Assembly: GCF_052857255.1 (NCBI RefSeq) | Contig: NC_135505.1 | Coordinates: 63,526,149 to 63,590,148, forward strand | From: Amblyomma americanum | Taxonomy: Eukaryota; Arthropoda; Arachnida; Ixodida; Ixodidae | Direction of reading: 5' to 3' | DNA: 64,000 bases | Shown here: positions 36,554 to 48,860 of the stretch, one piece after another | How the letters are laid out: each line of letters starts with the position of its first letter | Position numbering within the stretch: position 1 is the first letter of the stretch | Made by a program: the position numbers and the translations under genes | The notes under the pieces: model-generated | The model's input: only the letters and a program-made list of their open reading frames with translations | Told to the model about the DNA's origin: nothing | The model's database searches: none

Positions 36554-36950
36554 CTTTATACAGTCCATAACCGGTGACCAGCACAAAATACCACCCCTGT
36601 CGAACTACCGGACGTCAGCAATGCGCATGTAGTGCTTCGATGTGGATTGAAGAGCCACCTGTACGGCCCCCGGGTTGTTCATTCAGATCGCGCCTATGTC
36701 GGAACGCCCTAAAGCGATCGGAATGCTGGAAACGCCACTGCAGAAAAAGAGATCGATTGGAAGCTGGCCTCAAGGAAGAGAGGCTGACCAAGGGTAAAAC
36801 CCCCGGCCGGGAAAAGAAGTAGACATTAAGCCTTCGTCCCGCGCCGAATCGCCCTCGAACAGGAGCGAGCAGGCACAGACAAGAAGAAGGAGAAATTGAG
36901 CAAGCCAGCGCTACACCGCCAGGTATTATCCGCTACGCCGCAGCAGGGCC
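36554..36950 (-). mobile_element. 5' end fragment of RNase H-bearing LINE (copy 3)
   Basis: It matches 41935-42320 of copy 1 in order, including the 5' end region and the ORF1 start. It is truncated at its 3' side, where it meets the THAP fragment. Confidence 0.8.
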
Positions 36951-37335
36951 GAAGCTGAGAGACCGCCTGGAGGCGTTGCTGTAGGAGGCGTCCAGAACCG
37001 AATGAAGGAAGGAAGGAAGGCCTCAGACGTTGCTGGCACATACCCACAACGGGGGAGTGGCCAAGACACAGGCGGTTAATTGCTGAATCCCGAAAAGTTT
37101 TGACGGGAAAAGGAGAGGTAATAGGAGTTAGTCTGATAGATTGGAAGAGGGAAGGACAGGGGTCCTGTTAACTTGGAGATCGAAGACGGGACAATGGCTT
37201 AATGTGCATAATAGTATACAATGCCTGTAATGTTTCAATGTCTTACTGACTGAGAGCGGGAAGAAGAAATTAGAATGGGAGTAGCTGCGATTCTTGAAGA
37301 AAATTTTGCACAGCAAAGCGCACACTCCTCTCGCT

Positions 37336-38637
37336 TCATCCAAGCAAAGAAGCGCCAATGGAAAGAACAACCGCGGAGGACACAGGAAAGCCCATTTGAT
37401 GAAATATAATTTGCAAAAGATTCTTCCTCAAATGAGAGAAGCGGCGGCAGAACAGCAGGAAGTGATCTATTGTATCAGGTTCGGCACAAAAAGGGCACAG
37501 CGGGGAAGCCGCCAGGCCAGACCTGTGAAGGTAGAAATTTAGAAGGGGGACCCGGGAACGCAAGAGCGTGAAAGAGACCTCTAGTCTGCCTGAGCGCCAG
37601 TCTTTGCTACTCCAATGATGCAGAAGATGCTGATATTCGGGAGATGATGTAAGAGCCGAGGCAGCAAATTTCTGAAATATTGTGTAGCTGCGAAACCTCA
37701 CCGAAGCTGTATATGCACACGTTGACAGGACAGTAACAACTGGGCCGCAGAGAGAGGCTCTTTCTAAGGAATCTGCAACCTCATTTAAGTGAAAACCCAT
37801 GTGACCTGGTACCCAAAGCAACCTTACCGAATTTAGATGGAGAGGAATAAGGAACCTAAAGAGGCGTAATGCCCGAGACGCAGTGGGTGAGGATAAGGAA
37901 GAGCAAATGGACAGAGAGTCTGTCATAACCACGACCTTCGAAACGGTAGTTTCTAATTTGCCTAAGGCTAAGATTACTGCTATTAATTCAGCCAGAAAAA
38001 TGGGAGTGAAGTCAGGAAGACGGAGAGAAAAATACCAATCCAGTGAAGGCGCAAAAATTCCCACACCTGCATTCTCGCGATCCTGCCAGGCATCGGTAGC
38101 AATAAGAACATGAGAAGGAAAGGACCTTAGGTGGTCCTTCAACAGACCCCGAAGAAGCGGGAGGGGCTGCAGCTTTGCATTCGATGGAAAAATGTCATCG
38201 AATTCAATCTGGACAGATGATGAGTTGTTATAAAATTGGCGGTCATCTGTGAAATGAATATTTATGGGATCAAAAGGGGGCTGCATGTAACATATCTGCG
38301 GGGTATGAAAACGAGACCAGACAGCACTAAAAAAGGTGGAAGGTTGACTGAGAAATTTTATACTGGAAGCGTGTAGAGTTGAGTCGCACAATTTTAAAAA
38401 TGTTTGAACTGTTAAAAGGCGAAACATAGCTGATAACGATGGCATTCGCCCCTCAAGGTGCAGAACAGCATTGGCGACATATTTTGGAAGCCCAAGACAA
38501 AGGCGCAACGCCTCACGCTCCAACAGCATAAGAGGGCGAAGTTTATAGGCAGGAGCTCCTGAGAATAAAATACACCCGAACTCCAAAATTGGGCGGACGT
38601 ACATTTTATAAATCTTCAGAAGTGTATGCCTTCTCAT
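37336..38637 (-). CDS. LINE ORF2 C-terminal part (RT thumb, RNase H, Cys-His)
   Basis: This 433-codon open stretch covers the RT thumb (residues 1-80), RNase H (about 175-295) and a terminal zinc-like cluster. RNase H keeps all four acidic positions: D182 in IATDA, E217 in LAELIA, D240 in MTDS and D289 in EVAD, plus WVPGH at 275-279. The C-terminal cluster is CPFC at 381-384 with H392 and C397. The upstream RT is in other frames, so the full ORF2 is broken. Confidence 0.85.
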   Translation of the reverse strand: MRRHTLLKIYKMYVRPILEFGCILFSGAPAYKLRPLMLLEREALRLCLGLPKYVANAVLHLEGRMPSLSAMFRLLTVQTFLKLCDSTLHASSIKFLSQPSTFFSAVWSRFHTPQICYMQPPFDPINIHFTDDRQFYNNSSSVQIEFDDIFPSNAKLQPLPLLRGLLKDHLRSFPSHVLIATDAWQDRENAGVGIFAPSLDWYFSLRLPDFTPIFLAELIAVILALGKLETTVSKVVVMTDSLSICSSLSSPTASRALRLFRFLIPLHLNSVRLLWVPGHMGFHLNEVADSLERASLCGPVVTVLSTCAYTASVRFRSYTIFQKFAASALTSSPEYQHLLHHWSSKDWRSGRLEVSFTLLRSRVPLLNFYLHRSGLAASPLCPFCAEPDTIDHFLLFCRRFSHLRKNLLQIIFHQMGFPVSSAVVLSIGASLLG

Positions 38638-38639
38638 TC

Positions 38640-39642
38640 CTGTGCTAGCACTACAAAGCCTCGCGGGACGCCAATGGCCCGAACTCCGTTTGCAGAAACT
38701 TGCTCAATGTGTGGCCGCCAGGAAAGAGTACAGCCGTAAATTACTCCGAGATACTTCACCGTCTGAACTTGAGGTATTATGTCATTTCTATAGACCAGGC
38801 AGATATTTACAGGAACAGAAACTGGAAATACTAATAATGCGCATTTCTTCACATTAAGAGACAGATGAATTCTTCCTCACGAGTTGTCAAGAACATTAAG
38901 GTAATTTTTCATGGTTCGATAAAGAGTGTGAATGTCACCTGCTGATGCAAAAAATGCAATATCGTCGGCGTAAACATAAGTTTTCACATTTTGAATGCAT
39001 GGAATTGAGCTTAGAAAAATCTTAAAAAGAACAGGTAAGAGAACTACCATTTTGGCAGCAGTAAAATTCTCTATTTTCCAAAAAAGAAATCCAGGCTACT
39101 AAATAGCTTGGGAAGTTCAGTTCCTGTAATCTTTGTTATAGAGTCGAGTACTCAACGCTGTCGTATGCTTTACTGACATCCAAGGTGACAAGCGCAGCAA
39201 ACTGTTTTCTATAGCGAGCTAATTTAATACGACTCTCTAGGTCAGTATGGGCACACCAAATTGAACAACCCGGCCTTAATCCAATTTGACATGGATTCAA
39301 TAGAGCATTTTCTGAAATGAATGACATGACATCGCTGAGAAGGGCCCTTTCCACCAATTTCACTAGGTTCGATGTTAACGAAATGGGGCGTGTATTGTCT
39401 AAAGTTAAGCCCTCCCCTTGCTTTTTAAGCAGTGGAACTATTTCAGCAGGACACCACTCCAGCTGTACCCAAGGACCTTTAATAGAATGGTTACCTAGAG
39501 CCAACAGGTCTGCAGGAGATTCACTGAACAAAATTTTGATCATAGATGAAGTGACCTTGTCGGGGCCAGGAGCTGCTAGGGATAAGCGCAGAACAATTTG
39601 CGACAGTTCAGGCTTCAGGCATAAAGACCTCAGTGAAATCAT
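38640..39642 (-). pseudogene. LINE reverse transcriptase core, frameshifted
   Basis: The frame 39642-39136 has APGPDKVTSSMI, RPISLTSNLVKL, then LDVSKAYDSV (motif A). The catalytic YADD is encoded at 38961-38972 within YADDIAFFASAGD. The thumb start VKYLGVIYG lies near 38740. Stops or frameshifts between 39136 and 38990, near 38870 and near 38640 separate these parts. Confidence 0.8.
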
Positions 39643-39823
39643 TTCAGGTGTATGTGAATATAGCAGGAGAAGGTAGAGCAGATGTAAAGCGAAGCTCTAG
39701 GCCACACGCAATATCCTTTAAGGCCTTTTCGATGTCAGCAGGGGTCTGAACGAGCGATTCAATGTTGGCAGCCGGTGGAATCACCTTGTTGCGTCTCACG
39801 AAATTAAAAAAAGCTCGTTTATT

Positions 39824-40741
39824 TCATGATTGTGAAAGAAAATCATAATGATTTGTATTATACTCCTCCTTTGCACGGGCGACAATACGCTTATATGTTG
39901 CTGCAACATACTTATAATGCAACCAATTTTTTGGGCATTGATTGATGAGAAGTTTCTTGCAAGCTGCTTTCCGTCGTCTATATGCACGCGTGCACTCAAA
40001 ATTCCACCAATTGTTCGCGATTGCACCCTTGGTTCTCTTAAACAAAAATTCAGACTTTTGCCTTGCATGATCCAGTACTGAACTTAGATGTGCAGCCTTG
40101 CTTTCGGCACTTGTCTGAGCGCAAGTGTCCGAAGTGATTTGGAGGGCTGATTCTAGCGTGTCTTTAAAGCAACTGTAATTTATTAACGTGCGCTGATGTC
40201 GCACGGGAAGAGTTAATGTACACGCAAACTTGAAACTAATCGGTAGATGACCACTGTTTGTTGCATAGTCAACAGGCGCCCAAGACATAACAGAGACTCC
40301 TGGGGAGGAAAAAGTTAAATCCAAGGCAGAGTGGCATTGGCTCCGAACAAACGTACGCAATCCGGAATTGTTGCAGATCAAGTTGTTATCAGAAGCCCAA
40401 TAAAATAGTCTAGAACCAAAGCTGTCTGTTTTTAATCCCCCCGTCACATGGTGCGAATTGAAGTCTCCAATTAATAGAACCTGAGATCGGCTACTAGACA
40501 TGAGTGAGTCAAGGGGCCGAGTGTCACGCACACCAAACGGGAAATATGCATTAGCTACCGTAAAGGGCTGTTGACCTAGGACGCTGAGGTCAACCGCAAG
40601 GATTTCACATTCATTGTCCGCATATTTGAAAGAAATGCATGCCCTGTGGCAAATATTTGTTGAGATGAGCACTAACAACCCTCCCCCTCCTGATGACAGG
40701 TCAAGCCGAAACGGACGGTAATTCTTGATATGATAATTCAA
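39824..40741 (-). CDS. LINE AP-type endonuclease domain
   Basis: A 305-codon open frame carries most of the endonuclease: SSGGGGLLVLIS, then VANAYFPF, then LLIGDFNSHH at about 90-100 and SALDLTFSS at about 138-146. The expected SDH motif is changed to NSGHLPI (S-G-H). The N-terminal part of the domain lies upstream in another frame. It is probably inactive. Confidence 0.75.
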   Translation of the reverse strand: MNYHIKNYRPFRLDLSSGGGGLLVLISTNICHRACISFKYADNECEILAVDLSVLGQQPFTVANAYFPFGVRDTRPLDSLMSSSRSQVLLIGDFNSHHVTGGLKTDSFGSRLFYWASDNNLICNNSGLRTFVRSQCHSALDLTFSSPGVSVMSWAPVDYATNSGHLPISFKFACTLTLPVRHQRTLINYSCFKDTLESALQITSDTCAQTSAESKAAHLSSVLDHARQKSEFLFKRTKGAIANNWWNFECTRAYRRRKAACKKLLINQCPKNWLHYKYVAATYKRIVARAKEEYNTNHYDFLSQS

Positions 40742-41053
40742 ATTTTAAGTTAGCAATGTTAGCCATGCCCAGTTAGTTGTTTCCTGTAAAGCAACTAAAT
40801 GTGGTAGAAGCTGCTTGCATAGGCAATTTAAATTTGTTGAAGCTGAGAATATAGATCGACAACTCCACTGCAGTACACTTAAGAACCCTATCTGTGCTGT
40901 GCGAGAGTGCCGCAGCCGCGACTGCCTTTTTTAGAGTCCTGGTCTTAGCATTTTCACTTGCGTTTCTTTTCTTTGTCTTTGACTTGGGGCAAGATGGGCC
41001 TGCAATATTCAGAGGAGAACTAGTTAGTTTCGGGGCGCGGAGATCAGACTCCA

Positions 41054-42254
41054 TTACCATACAGTCCATAGAGGATGCGTGCATAATGCTGGTCGAAGGA
41101 GAGGAGTGAGAGGTCTTTTGTTGCTCACATTGTTTTGGCCCTGTGGAGCGCAATCGATTACTACAGAAGGAGGGGTAGCTTCCGAAGCCAAAGAAGGCAA
41201 GAGCAGAGCGGTGGACGCCTGCAGAAGATTGATCATCTGCGAAGCTAAGACCTGCGAAATGCACGTGGACACGGTTTCCACAATGCGATCCATTGCATTT
41301 GCCACAGCTTTCTCAACTGCCGATGTAATTGCCTGGGACCATTTATAATCCATTATGGGTGGGCATTTGACGGCCACAGTAGCCTGAGGCTCTCTCCTTG
41401 ACTGCGTCAAAAGCCTCTCTCTGCGTGCATCTGCGCTTGTCTATAACCTCGAGCGCCTGAACTTTTTGTGCTCGTGCAGGACAGTCAGGTGAATCAGCAG
41501 GGTGAGCACCGCTACCCAAGCAACATTTCTCTTGCTGTTCAGGACATTCCTCTCTACATTGACGTTCCCCACAGGCACAGCAGCCTAAGGCCGATTTGCA
41601 GGCTTTGCCGCTGTGGCCGAATCGCCAGCAGTTTTGACACTGAAGAGGCCGAGAGTTAAAGGCATCTACTCGAAAAACCAATGGCCACACCTTAATCTCT
41701 GACGGGCAAAATTTTCCTGCAAATGTGGCAATGACGGACACCGTAGGAATTTTTACTCCGTCAACCATCCTGCTGCATCGATAGACAGCAATCACTCCTG
41801 CAGGCGAGACGTTCTCATGCGTTTCCGCAGGACTCAATCGAGAGTTGACAACTCGGACCAAGCCCTTGGAACATGCTAGATGCGGCGGAATGAATGCGCT
41901 CACCGGGTTGTTGGCGAAGGTCGTACAAGTTAGCAAGTATTCAATACAGTCTTTATCCGGCGACCTGCACAAAATACCACCCCTGCCGAACTGCCGGACA
42001 TTGGTAATGTGCATAAAGTGCTTCGATGTGGACTGAAGAGCCACCTGCACTGCCTCCGGGTTGTTCAGTCGGATAGCGCCTCCATCGGAAGGCACTAAAG
42101 CGACCAGAATGCTCGAAACACCACTGCGGAAAAAGAGATCAATTGGGAGTTGGTCTTGAGGAAGAGATGCCGACCAAGGGGAAAACCCCTGGCCGGGAGA
42201 AGAAGTAGACATTAAGCTCTCGTCCCGCGCCCGATCACCCCAGAACAGCAGCAA
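41054..42254 (-). pseudogene. LINE ORF1 (Gag-like, three zinc knuckles)
   Basis: The frame 42254-41343 encodes a nucleic-acid-binding ORF1 protein. Its zinc knuckles are CQNCWRFGHSGKAC, CCACGERQC with EEC, and CCLGSGAHPADSPDC. A frameshift near 41380 moves the reading to 41410-41054, and the C-terminal helical part (AVEKAVANAMDRI) continues there. In living elements this protein coats the RNA. Confidence 0.75.
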
Positions 42255-42320
42255 GCAGCCACAGACAAAAATAAGGAGAATTTAGGAAGCTAGCGCAACA
42301 CCACCGGGTACTTAGCCGCT

Positions 42321-44934
42321 GCCCCGAAGCCTTGGTTGCTGTTCCAAGTCACACGCCATACAGAGACACCAGAAGAAGGAGATGGTCCGAAGGCAAGCGC
42401 AGCCTTCTTATTCTTCTTCTACCTGATTCTAATTTCCGGGCTCACGCCGAGCGTGCTGGGGAATGTCGTCTATTTCTGGAACCAGGCACAACGTTGCACG
42501 CTACATGCTCATATTGCGGGCTTCTTGGGCGTCGTATACTACATTGTATCTCTTTTTGATTTTGTCACTTTATGGTTTTGTGTTTGAGTTGAAGTGCTTT
42601 ATCCAAACGTTTTATACGTCAGTCCAAACTGTACACACCATGCCACCTGTCGCAGCCCTCGTGCCTTCACACACAGCGTTTCAAGTCCGCGTCGGCTACC
42701 TCGCCACCCTCTCCACCACATGGAGTTCTTATTACATATTTATTATCGCAGTTTAAAAACAGTATAGTCCCATTAATCACGCCACCTGAAGCAGCTACCA
42801 TGGTATAACAGACTTTGAAGGTAACATTTTTCGTCCCACCACCTTTCCTGCATCACATCCTCCTCTCCATCACCGAGGCTTTCTCCTCGGAGCGAATTCC
42901 CTGTTTAACCTCAACCAATGATGAATACTTTGCCGAAGAGAAGACAAGGCCTCTTGTCGAAGCATTGGCTAAGCACCAAGAAGCTTTCCCCCTCAACGCT
43001 TGCTCACTTTGTTTTTTGTTGTGTTTCCCATTGCTCCTGTTTGTTAGTATTTCTGAGCTGCAGCGTCTGAAAAATAAGTGATTGCACCTGACTTCTCAAC
43101 CCCTCTGTAGGATAAGACTCCGGAAGTTTCTTTCTGTAAAACGTATCAACATATTGTTACGTGGTTTTTTTGCGCCTTTACCAATTTTCCTGGGCTGCCA
43201 TACACAAACAATACTGCTGCCTCTTTAGATAATACATAGATAAGAATAAAGATAGATGCAGAATGGTAGCGTAACTTGTTTAGATGACCATACGTTGAAA
43301 ACATGGCTCTTACTGATACGGAGTAAGCGCAATCTTCGAGGCCAGTGGACAACTGAATAATGACGTAATAATTGAAACCAAAAACGTGACGCCATAGCAT
43401 ATCATGTCGTTTAGGCACAAAAAGAAATGTTCGAAAGTCTCGACATTCAGCGAAACACACTAGACGAGAACAAGGAAACGAACATGACGAGTGCTGGCTG
43501 CCAACAATATTTTTAAATTCTCAGCGCTAGTGACATCATCTTCCTTCGTCCTTGCCTCCATGCCAGGCTGGATTTTAAAGCAAGAGCGCACCAACAAGCC
43601 CTGTATTGTGAATAAGCGAATCGTACCCTAATAGAAGGTTCATCCCTTCTTAAGAAGGTGCTTTCGATTGCTTGGGTTTGCGAATAGTTGGCTGTAACAG
43701 AATCAGTTCATTCAATATTGCTCACATAAAACTAAGAAATAGTGCACTACAAGTCAAATTTCATATTTTTTAAACCGCAACACAAGGCTCAGAGGGAAAG
43801 TAGTGATGGAGTAAGAGGTTGTTTATATAACGCACAAGTCAAGTTTAAAATATACTTGCGCAGAGCAAGATAAGCTGGTTTCCTGCTATGCAGAAATGGC
43901 AAAAGAATCATGTAAATTGGGCCGCACCTGCAAAGTGAAATATGGCTCGCTATTAGAACATATGAAGCAGGGACATATTTATTATTACAGAAACATCTAC
44001 TCAACAGCATGCAGCACAAAAAAGGAATAGTGAAAACACAGGACGAAGTAGACATAAGCGACACAGCCTCTGAATAGCAACTGAAGTTTATTCGAAAATG
44101 TATACATGATACACGCAATTAGTGATGTTGAGGCGAGTTATCAGTAAAGTGGATGTCAGGGTCAATGGAAAGGGCCGAATGAAAGAGATAAAAGCATAAC
44201 ATTAAAAAAAGCAATAAAAATTGCGCAGAGTCGCAAATGAAAGGTGAAACAAGGTATGTGACGAAAAATTGACCATGTATCTTACAGCTTTCAGGTTCGG
44301 TTAAAGGGGGCACAGAAGATAAACAGCTAACAGATTCGGTGACAGGCTAAAATCAGTTCAAAGACAGGTAAGATTACTTCTGTTCCAGATAGGCTGTCTA
44401 TCTGGTTTGTAGGAAAAAGAACAGGCTGCTGACATACGTGAGCCACGATTTGAATCAGGTGTGCTTTATGAATACCTCGTGGCGTTTTGGACGATATGAT
44501 CTTAAAAAGATTCGAACTGTCAAAGGATAACATGCAAGAGCGTTTGTGATAGTGAACAGGCGAATTCCTGCCTGTTCCTGTCTAGAGCGAGTTGGAATGG
44601 TCCCGAAGCCGCTCGTGTTCAGCGTAGGACGCTCCACATGATAGCAGTATCTCGTAGACGATCGAGGTCACGCACTACTTCAAAAATCGTTGTGTAGGCT
44701 TTATTGTTCATTTCCTTTTTGACTGATCTTCTTAGTTAACACCCTTGCAGAGGCCTCTTATTTGTTGGGCGCCGAAAAAGCTATGCGAGCTCCGAGTCGT
44801 CCGGCTGTCTTCTTATGTCTATGTCGCACCTCATGGATGTACTAGCAACCGCTTTTCTGGGCCGATGCGTGTCGCTCTTCGTGCGGTGCGTTTCGCCCAG
44901 CTGTCGCCGAAAATTTTCCGCCAAACTTGTGAGG
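42321..44934. other. Unassigned sequence
   Basis: A plus ORF at 42336-42587 has two hydrophobic stretches (around residues 24-42 and 62-82) but no recognised family. The remainder, up to the SINE, shows no domains or repeat ends. Confidence 0.35.
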
Positions 44935-45250
44935 TACCCGTCGCGGTGGCTCAGTGGTTAGCGCGCTCGGCTACTGGTCCAGAGTTCCCGGGTTCGAACC
45001 CGACCGTGGCGGCTCCGTTTTTATGGAGGCAAAACGCGAAGGCATCCGTGTGCTGTGCGATGTCAGTGCACGTTAAATATCCTCAGGTGGTCGAAATTAT
45101 TCCGGAGCCCTCCACTACGGAACCTCTTTCTTCCTTTCTTCTTTCACTCCGTCCTTTATCCCTTCCCTTACGGCGCGGTTCAGGTGTCTAACGATATATG
45201 AGACAGATTCTGCGCCAATTTCTTTCCCCGAAACCAATTATTATTATTAT
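44935..45250 (+). mobile_element. Ruka-like tRNA-derived SINE, full length
   Basis: The A box GTGGCTCAGTGG (from about 44945) and B box GGTTCGAACC (44991-45000) are intact. The body ends with an ATT repeat. A 10-bp target duplication CAAACTTGTG flanks it (44922-44931 and 45251-45260); with one mismatch it extends to 13 bp. RNA polymerase III would read it. Confidence 0.92.
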
Positions 45251-45506
45251 CAAACTTGTGTGGAGCGTCTTGGGGAACTCCGGTTCCGTCAGCTGTTCGA
45301 CTTGAGCCTCGAAGCTGGACGGGACACAACGGACGCAAGATCTATGAAGTGTTTTGATTAGAGCTTATGTGGCAATGCTTAGCTTCACCAGTTTCGAGTT
45401 CGCCAAAGGAGGCGGTCCCTCCGCAGCCGCCCTCTTTGTCTCCCTGGGGCAGCCGGGAGATAATAACGGCGATCTGCACCCGAGTTAGTCCGCCGTCCCG
45501 CAAAGA

Positions 45507-45722
45507 GCTTCCTTCAGTCATCATCATCAGCCTTACTATGCCAACTGCAGGGAAAAGGCCCCTCCCATATCTGCCCAGTTAACCCGTTTTTTGCCAAGAA
45601 CAGTCACCGTATCCCCGTAAACTTCTTAATCTCATTTGCCCGTCTAACATACCGCCACCCCTTGCTACGCTTGCCTTGTTTTGAAATCCACTTCGTTACT
45701 CTTAAGAGGGTTCACCAGTGAC
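45507..45722 (-). mobile_element. RTE-type LINE 3' end fragment
   Basis: The minus strand matches the ends at 24160-24330 and 30140-30335: 'ggcaagcgtagca', 'gacgggcaaatgagatta' and a terminal 'gatgatgatgactg'. It is strongly 5' truncated. Confidence 0.75.
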
Positions 45723-48700
45723 AGTGTCCATATGAAACAAATGGCAAATTCAGGTGCTGTAGCGTGTCTAAATATGGTTCGATTATTGTTAGGTCGGTGA
45801 TAGCGTTTCCTTTCTTAGCGAGTATAGGAAATATGGGGACCGATTTTATTTTTTAAATTTCATTTTTTTTACAAATCAGAGGCCAATATTGAGAAACACT
45901 GCACTCCTATATATATCGGTATTTTATGTCATCTCGTGTAAAAGCTAAGACAAATATCAAAATTTCGTCCACAATATTTCCTCCCTTTTTATTTCTTGGT
46001 TGCTAAGTCACAATTTTTATCCTGATCGAGCATATTGTTTGCTTTTTACAGGCTATGAAAATTGTGTATGTATTCTCCGCGTGGATTTGAAATTCGCGCA
46101 AAATTTAGCGTGTGACGTGGCTCCGTCTGGCGTCAGAATATATTGTCGCTACTATACTCTACCACCAACCTCTTTGCTGTCTGTGTTCGCGGGCGCAGGT
46201 TTTTCTCAGCACATGAACGGACTTGAGCTCTTTCTTTCCTTTTTTTCTTGCTTGGGCTGTAATCCTAAAGGATTTCTGCTTTTCATTTTGCTCGAGCTGG
46301 TGGTGCGAAAGCCAAGTAGAATGCGAGGGGACACCCAAAAGCTCCCCCATTCCCCTCCTTGAGCAAAATAACGCATCGTTAATGCCAAAACATAGAAAGG
46401 TGGATCCCTATTCAGGACAGTGTGGGATAACAGCATTGTTTCTTCCCCAGCGCAGGGGCACAGTGGCCCAGGTGACAATAGATGTCAAGATTTCAGCTGC
46501 AAGTACTCCTCATAGGAAGCCCTCGAGGCAATAGCGGCACTTATATGACCCCAACAGGGCATGGTTGTTGAATTATCAGGCCGAAAACCGGTAGTGGGTT
46601 CACAGAAGCGTGCACCTAGTGGGGTTGGGAGTCGACGGGTCTGGTCTAGTCATCTCCGCCGCAAGGGGTACGTTGACTCAACTCGACCCGGACCCGATGT
46701 GCTTGTAAACGCTGTCGAGTCGAAAAGTGGCGCCAGTGCGAGTTGAGAGGATAACATCCAACTTGTTTTTGACGTGCGCCGTAGCGCCTCCGTTATAGCG
46801 ATGGCGTGCCTCAATCTTGGAGGCTGCCACTGCTTGCTTGGTCGACGCTTGGTGTCGCTACAGTTGAACCGGTCTCTAATCGCTAAAATAAGGTTCATGT
46901 AAGCACGCACTGCCCAAGTCGGGTTGACCATGCTCAGCCTGACCCCCGAATCGACCCTACCCTATCGGGTTCATGTAAACAGGACTAATGCCGTAGACCA
47001 ATTGTCATGACGTAGCGGTTAAACCCCTTTCATTGAGGCACTTGCCAATCACCTCCGATTTCACGCTATACTCGCTGGCAACTATCTATTGCAGTGCCAC
47101 AGCCCTTATCAAGGGGAAACAGGACCGTCTCCTTGCTTTTCCTGCTTAGCCTGCGCTGCACTGTCACAGCGACGTCATGAGAACCGGTCGAAGCCAAGTG
47201 GGGCGCTCGCCTCTGGCTCCAAACTAGTGAAACCAGAATGTGTCGGATCAGTTTCGAGACATCAGTTCCCTAATGAATCTTTGGTCGAGTGTCGCTCTTT
47301 TTTCTTTTATTCTCCTCCCGAGCAGGCATATCTCTGCCAAAATATTCACGCTATCAGAAGACGTGCTGTCGGCTGTACGCGTTTAAGCGTGGGTGCACCT
47401 TGTCTCCAAAAAGAAGCTCGCAGGTTTACAAGCCCCCTACTCCAAAATAGACATCTCTGTGGTGTATAAACAACATCATGTCAGAGGTTCATGCCTTGCT
47501 GGCAAAATCATCCAGTTTTGCTTCTGAACCGATTTGGCATGTATCAAGCGTTCCCCCACCGTCTTTCTTCTCCCATTTAGAGCCACTTCGGTATGCGTCA
47601 CACCTAGTCGCACCTCCTGTACTACGCTGCCAAAAGTCGCATATTTAAATCAGAAAAACGCTCTGAAGTGGCGCTATATTAAGGCATAGCGATATTAAAA
47701 AAAAACATTGCGAAGCAGGGCGCATAACAATACTTTCCCGGAAACCATAGCAGGTTTAGAATTTTCGCTTCCAAATTCGTGACGTCATGCAACAATTCAG
47801 ATGGACTGCCGTTTTTATCTCCACAAAGAGCACACGCGGCTGTACCGTCTGCGCCCATCTTTTCTTCTATAAAATTGCAATTTTTGTTTTTTTTAAGATA
47901 TAAACGACTATTAGCAATTTTGTCCAGAACACTAGGAAATCGCTTGTGCAATGACGAAATTTGTGTTCAAAGTCACCACGAACAGTAAGAGGACGATCTC
48001 TGTGCGTTTGGAAACCACACATCTCTCCCGTTTACCGAACCTTGATTCGTTCCGTTGCCAAATTATATGATGTGAAGGAGACATGAAGTATTCCAGCAAT
48101 AATTTAGTTGAATATTGTCAGGAGGCGGTGACAGTGCCCCGAAAATACAGGCGATCACATTAACGTGAAAGTCGTTATTGAGGTGACTATCGTCTATAAA
48201 TAAACTTCAGAAATCGCCGAAGCCGATAGCAACAAACGTGCTCGGTGGTCTTCGAAGAGGAACTTTCGAGATAAGGCGCTAAAAGCAACTGCAACTGACA
48301 ATAATGTCGAAATATTTGCGCCTGGCTGCAATCCATCCAGATAACGCTGATCGCATCTCGCGTAACAAAGTGATATTCCCGCACGCCAACGATTTTTAAC
48401 TCGAACAAGCATGCACTACACCAGTTTCACGGCATTACTTCGCTCTCAGAGAACCATCGGATGGGTGCTTTATGAAAAATTACGGTCGACAAAAGCAAGA
48501 ACAATGCAAAATAAGTACTGGGAGCGCAAACCATGAGAGCGCAAAAAGCGTTTACTGAGGCCGCCTCGTCGAATCGGCGTCCATGCTCATACACGGTCAC
48601 CAGGCTTGCATTCCATGTGGCGACGGCGGAATAGCGCGGAATACGAAATAGCCTGCGTAATATGAACCGGCCAAAAGCGTGAAAACGCAGAAAGCTTCGT

Positions 48701-48846
48701 CACGGAATTAACATATGAAGTGCCAAAGGGGAGGTGGGCCCAAGGTGTGTCGAAAGTGGAGTCGCTTAACTGCACTGTCTAGGCGACACCAGCACTGCTC
48801 GTAACTACAGCCTGTATACCCAACTTCACCATTTTAAACGAATTTC
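45723..48846. other. Unassigned sequence
   Basis: I recognise no gene or element. Palindromic 'gtcgggt/acccgac' blocks at 46590-46985 hint at an old DNA element, but no termini can be set. ORFs of 60-126 codons (for example 46000-46362 and 47089-47469, plus) have no motif. Confidence 0.35.
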
Positions 48847-48860
48847 ACCAGAAAATATGT

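Larger units (their letters stand above)
37050..42320 (-). mobile_element. RNase H-bearing LINE, copy 1, near full length
   Basis: This 5.3-kb non-LTR element has ORF1 with zinc knuckles, then an AP-type endonuclease, reverse transcriptase, RNase H and a C-terminal Cys-His cluster. The domain set fits the I/LOA/R1 assemblage. The 3' end near 37060 and the 5' end near 42320 are inferred by comparison with copies 2 and 3. Frameshifts and stops at several points make it inactive, but it is the best-kept member here. Confidence 0.85.

Noticed and set aside
42336..42587. Small ORF with two hydrophobic stretches
   Set aside because: No family recognised, no start context or conservation; overlaps other frames of equal length.
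44941..45010. tRNA-like sequence with A and B boxes
   Set aside because: The A and B boxes belong to a SINE; the downstream body and target duplications show it is a retroposon and not a tRNA gene.
46590..46985. Palindromic gtcgggt/acccgac blocks suggesting a DNA transposon
   Set aside because: No clear terminal repeats or target duplication could be set; left as unassigned.
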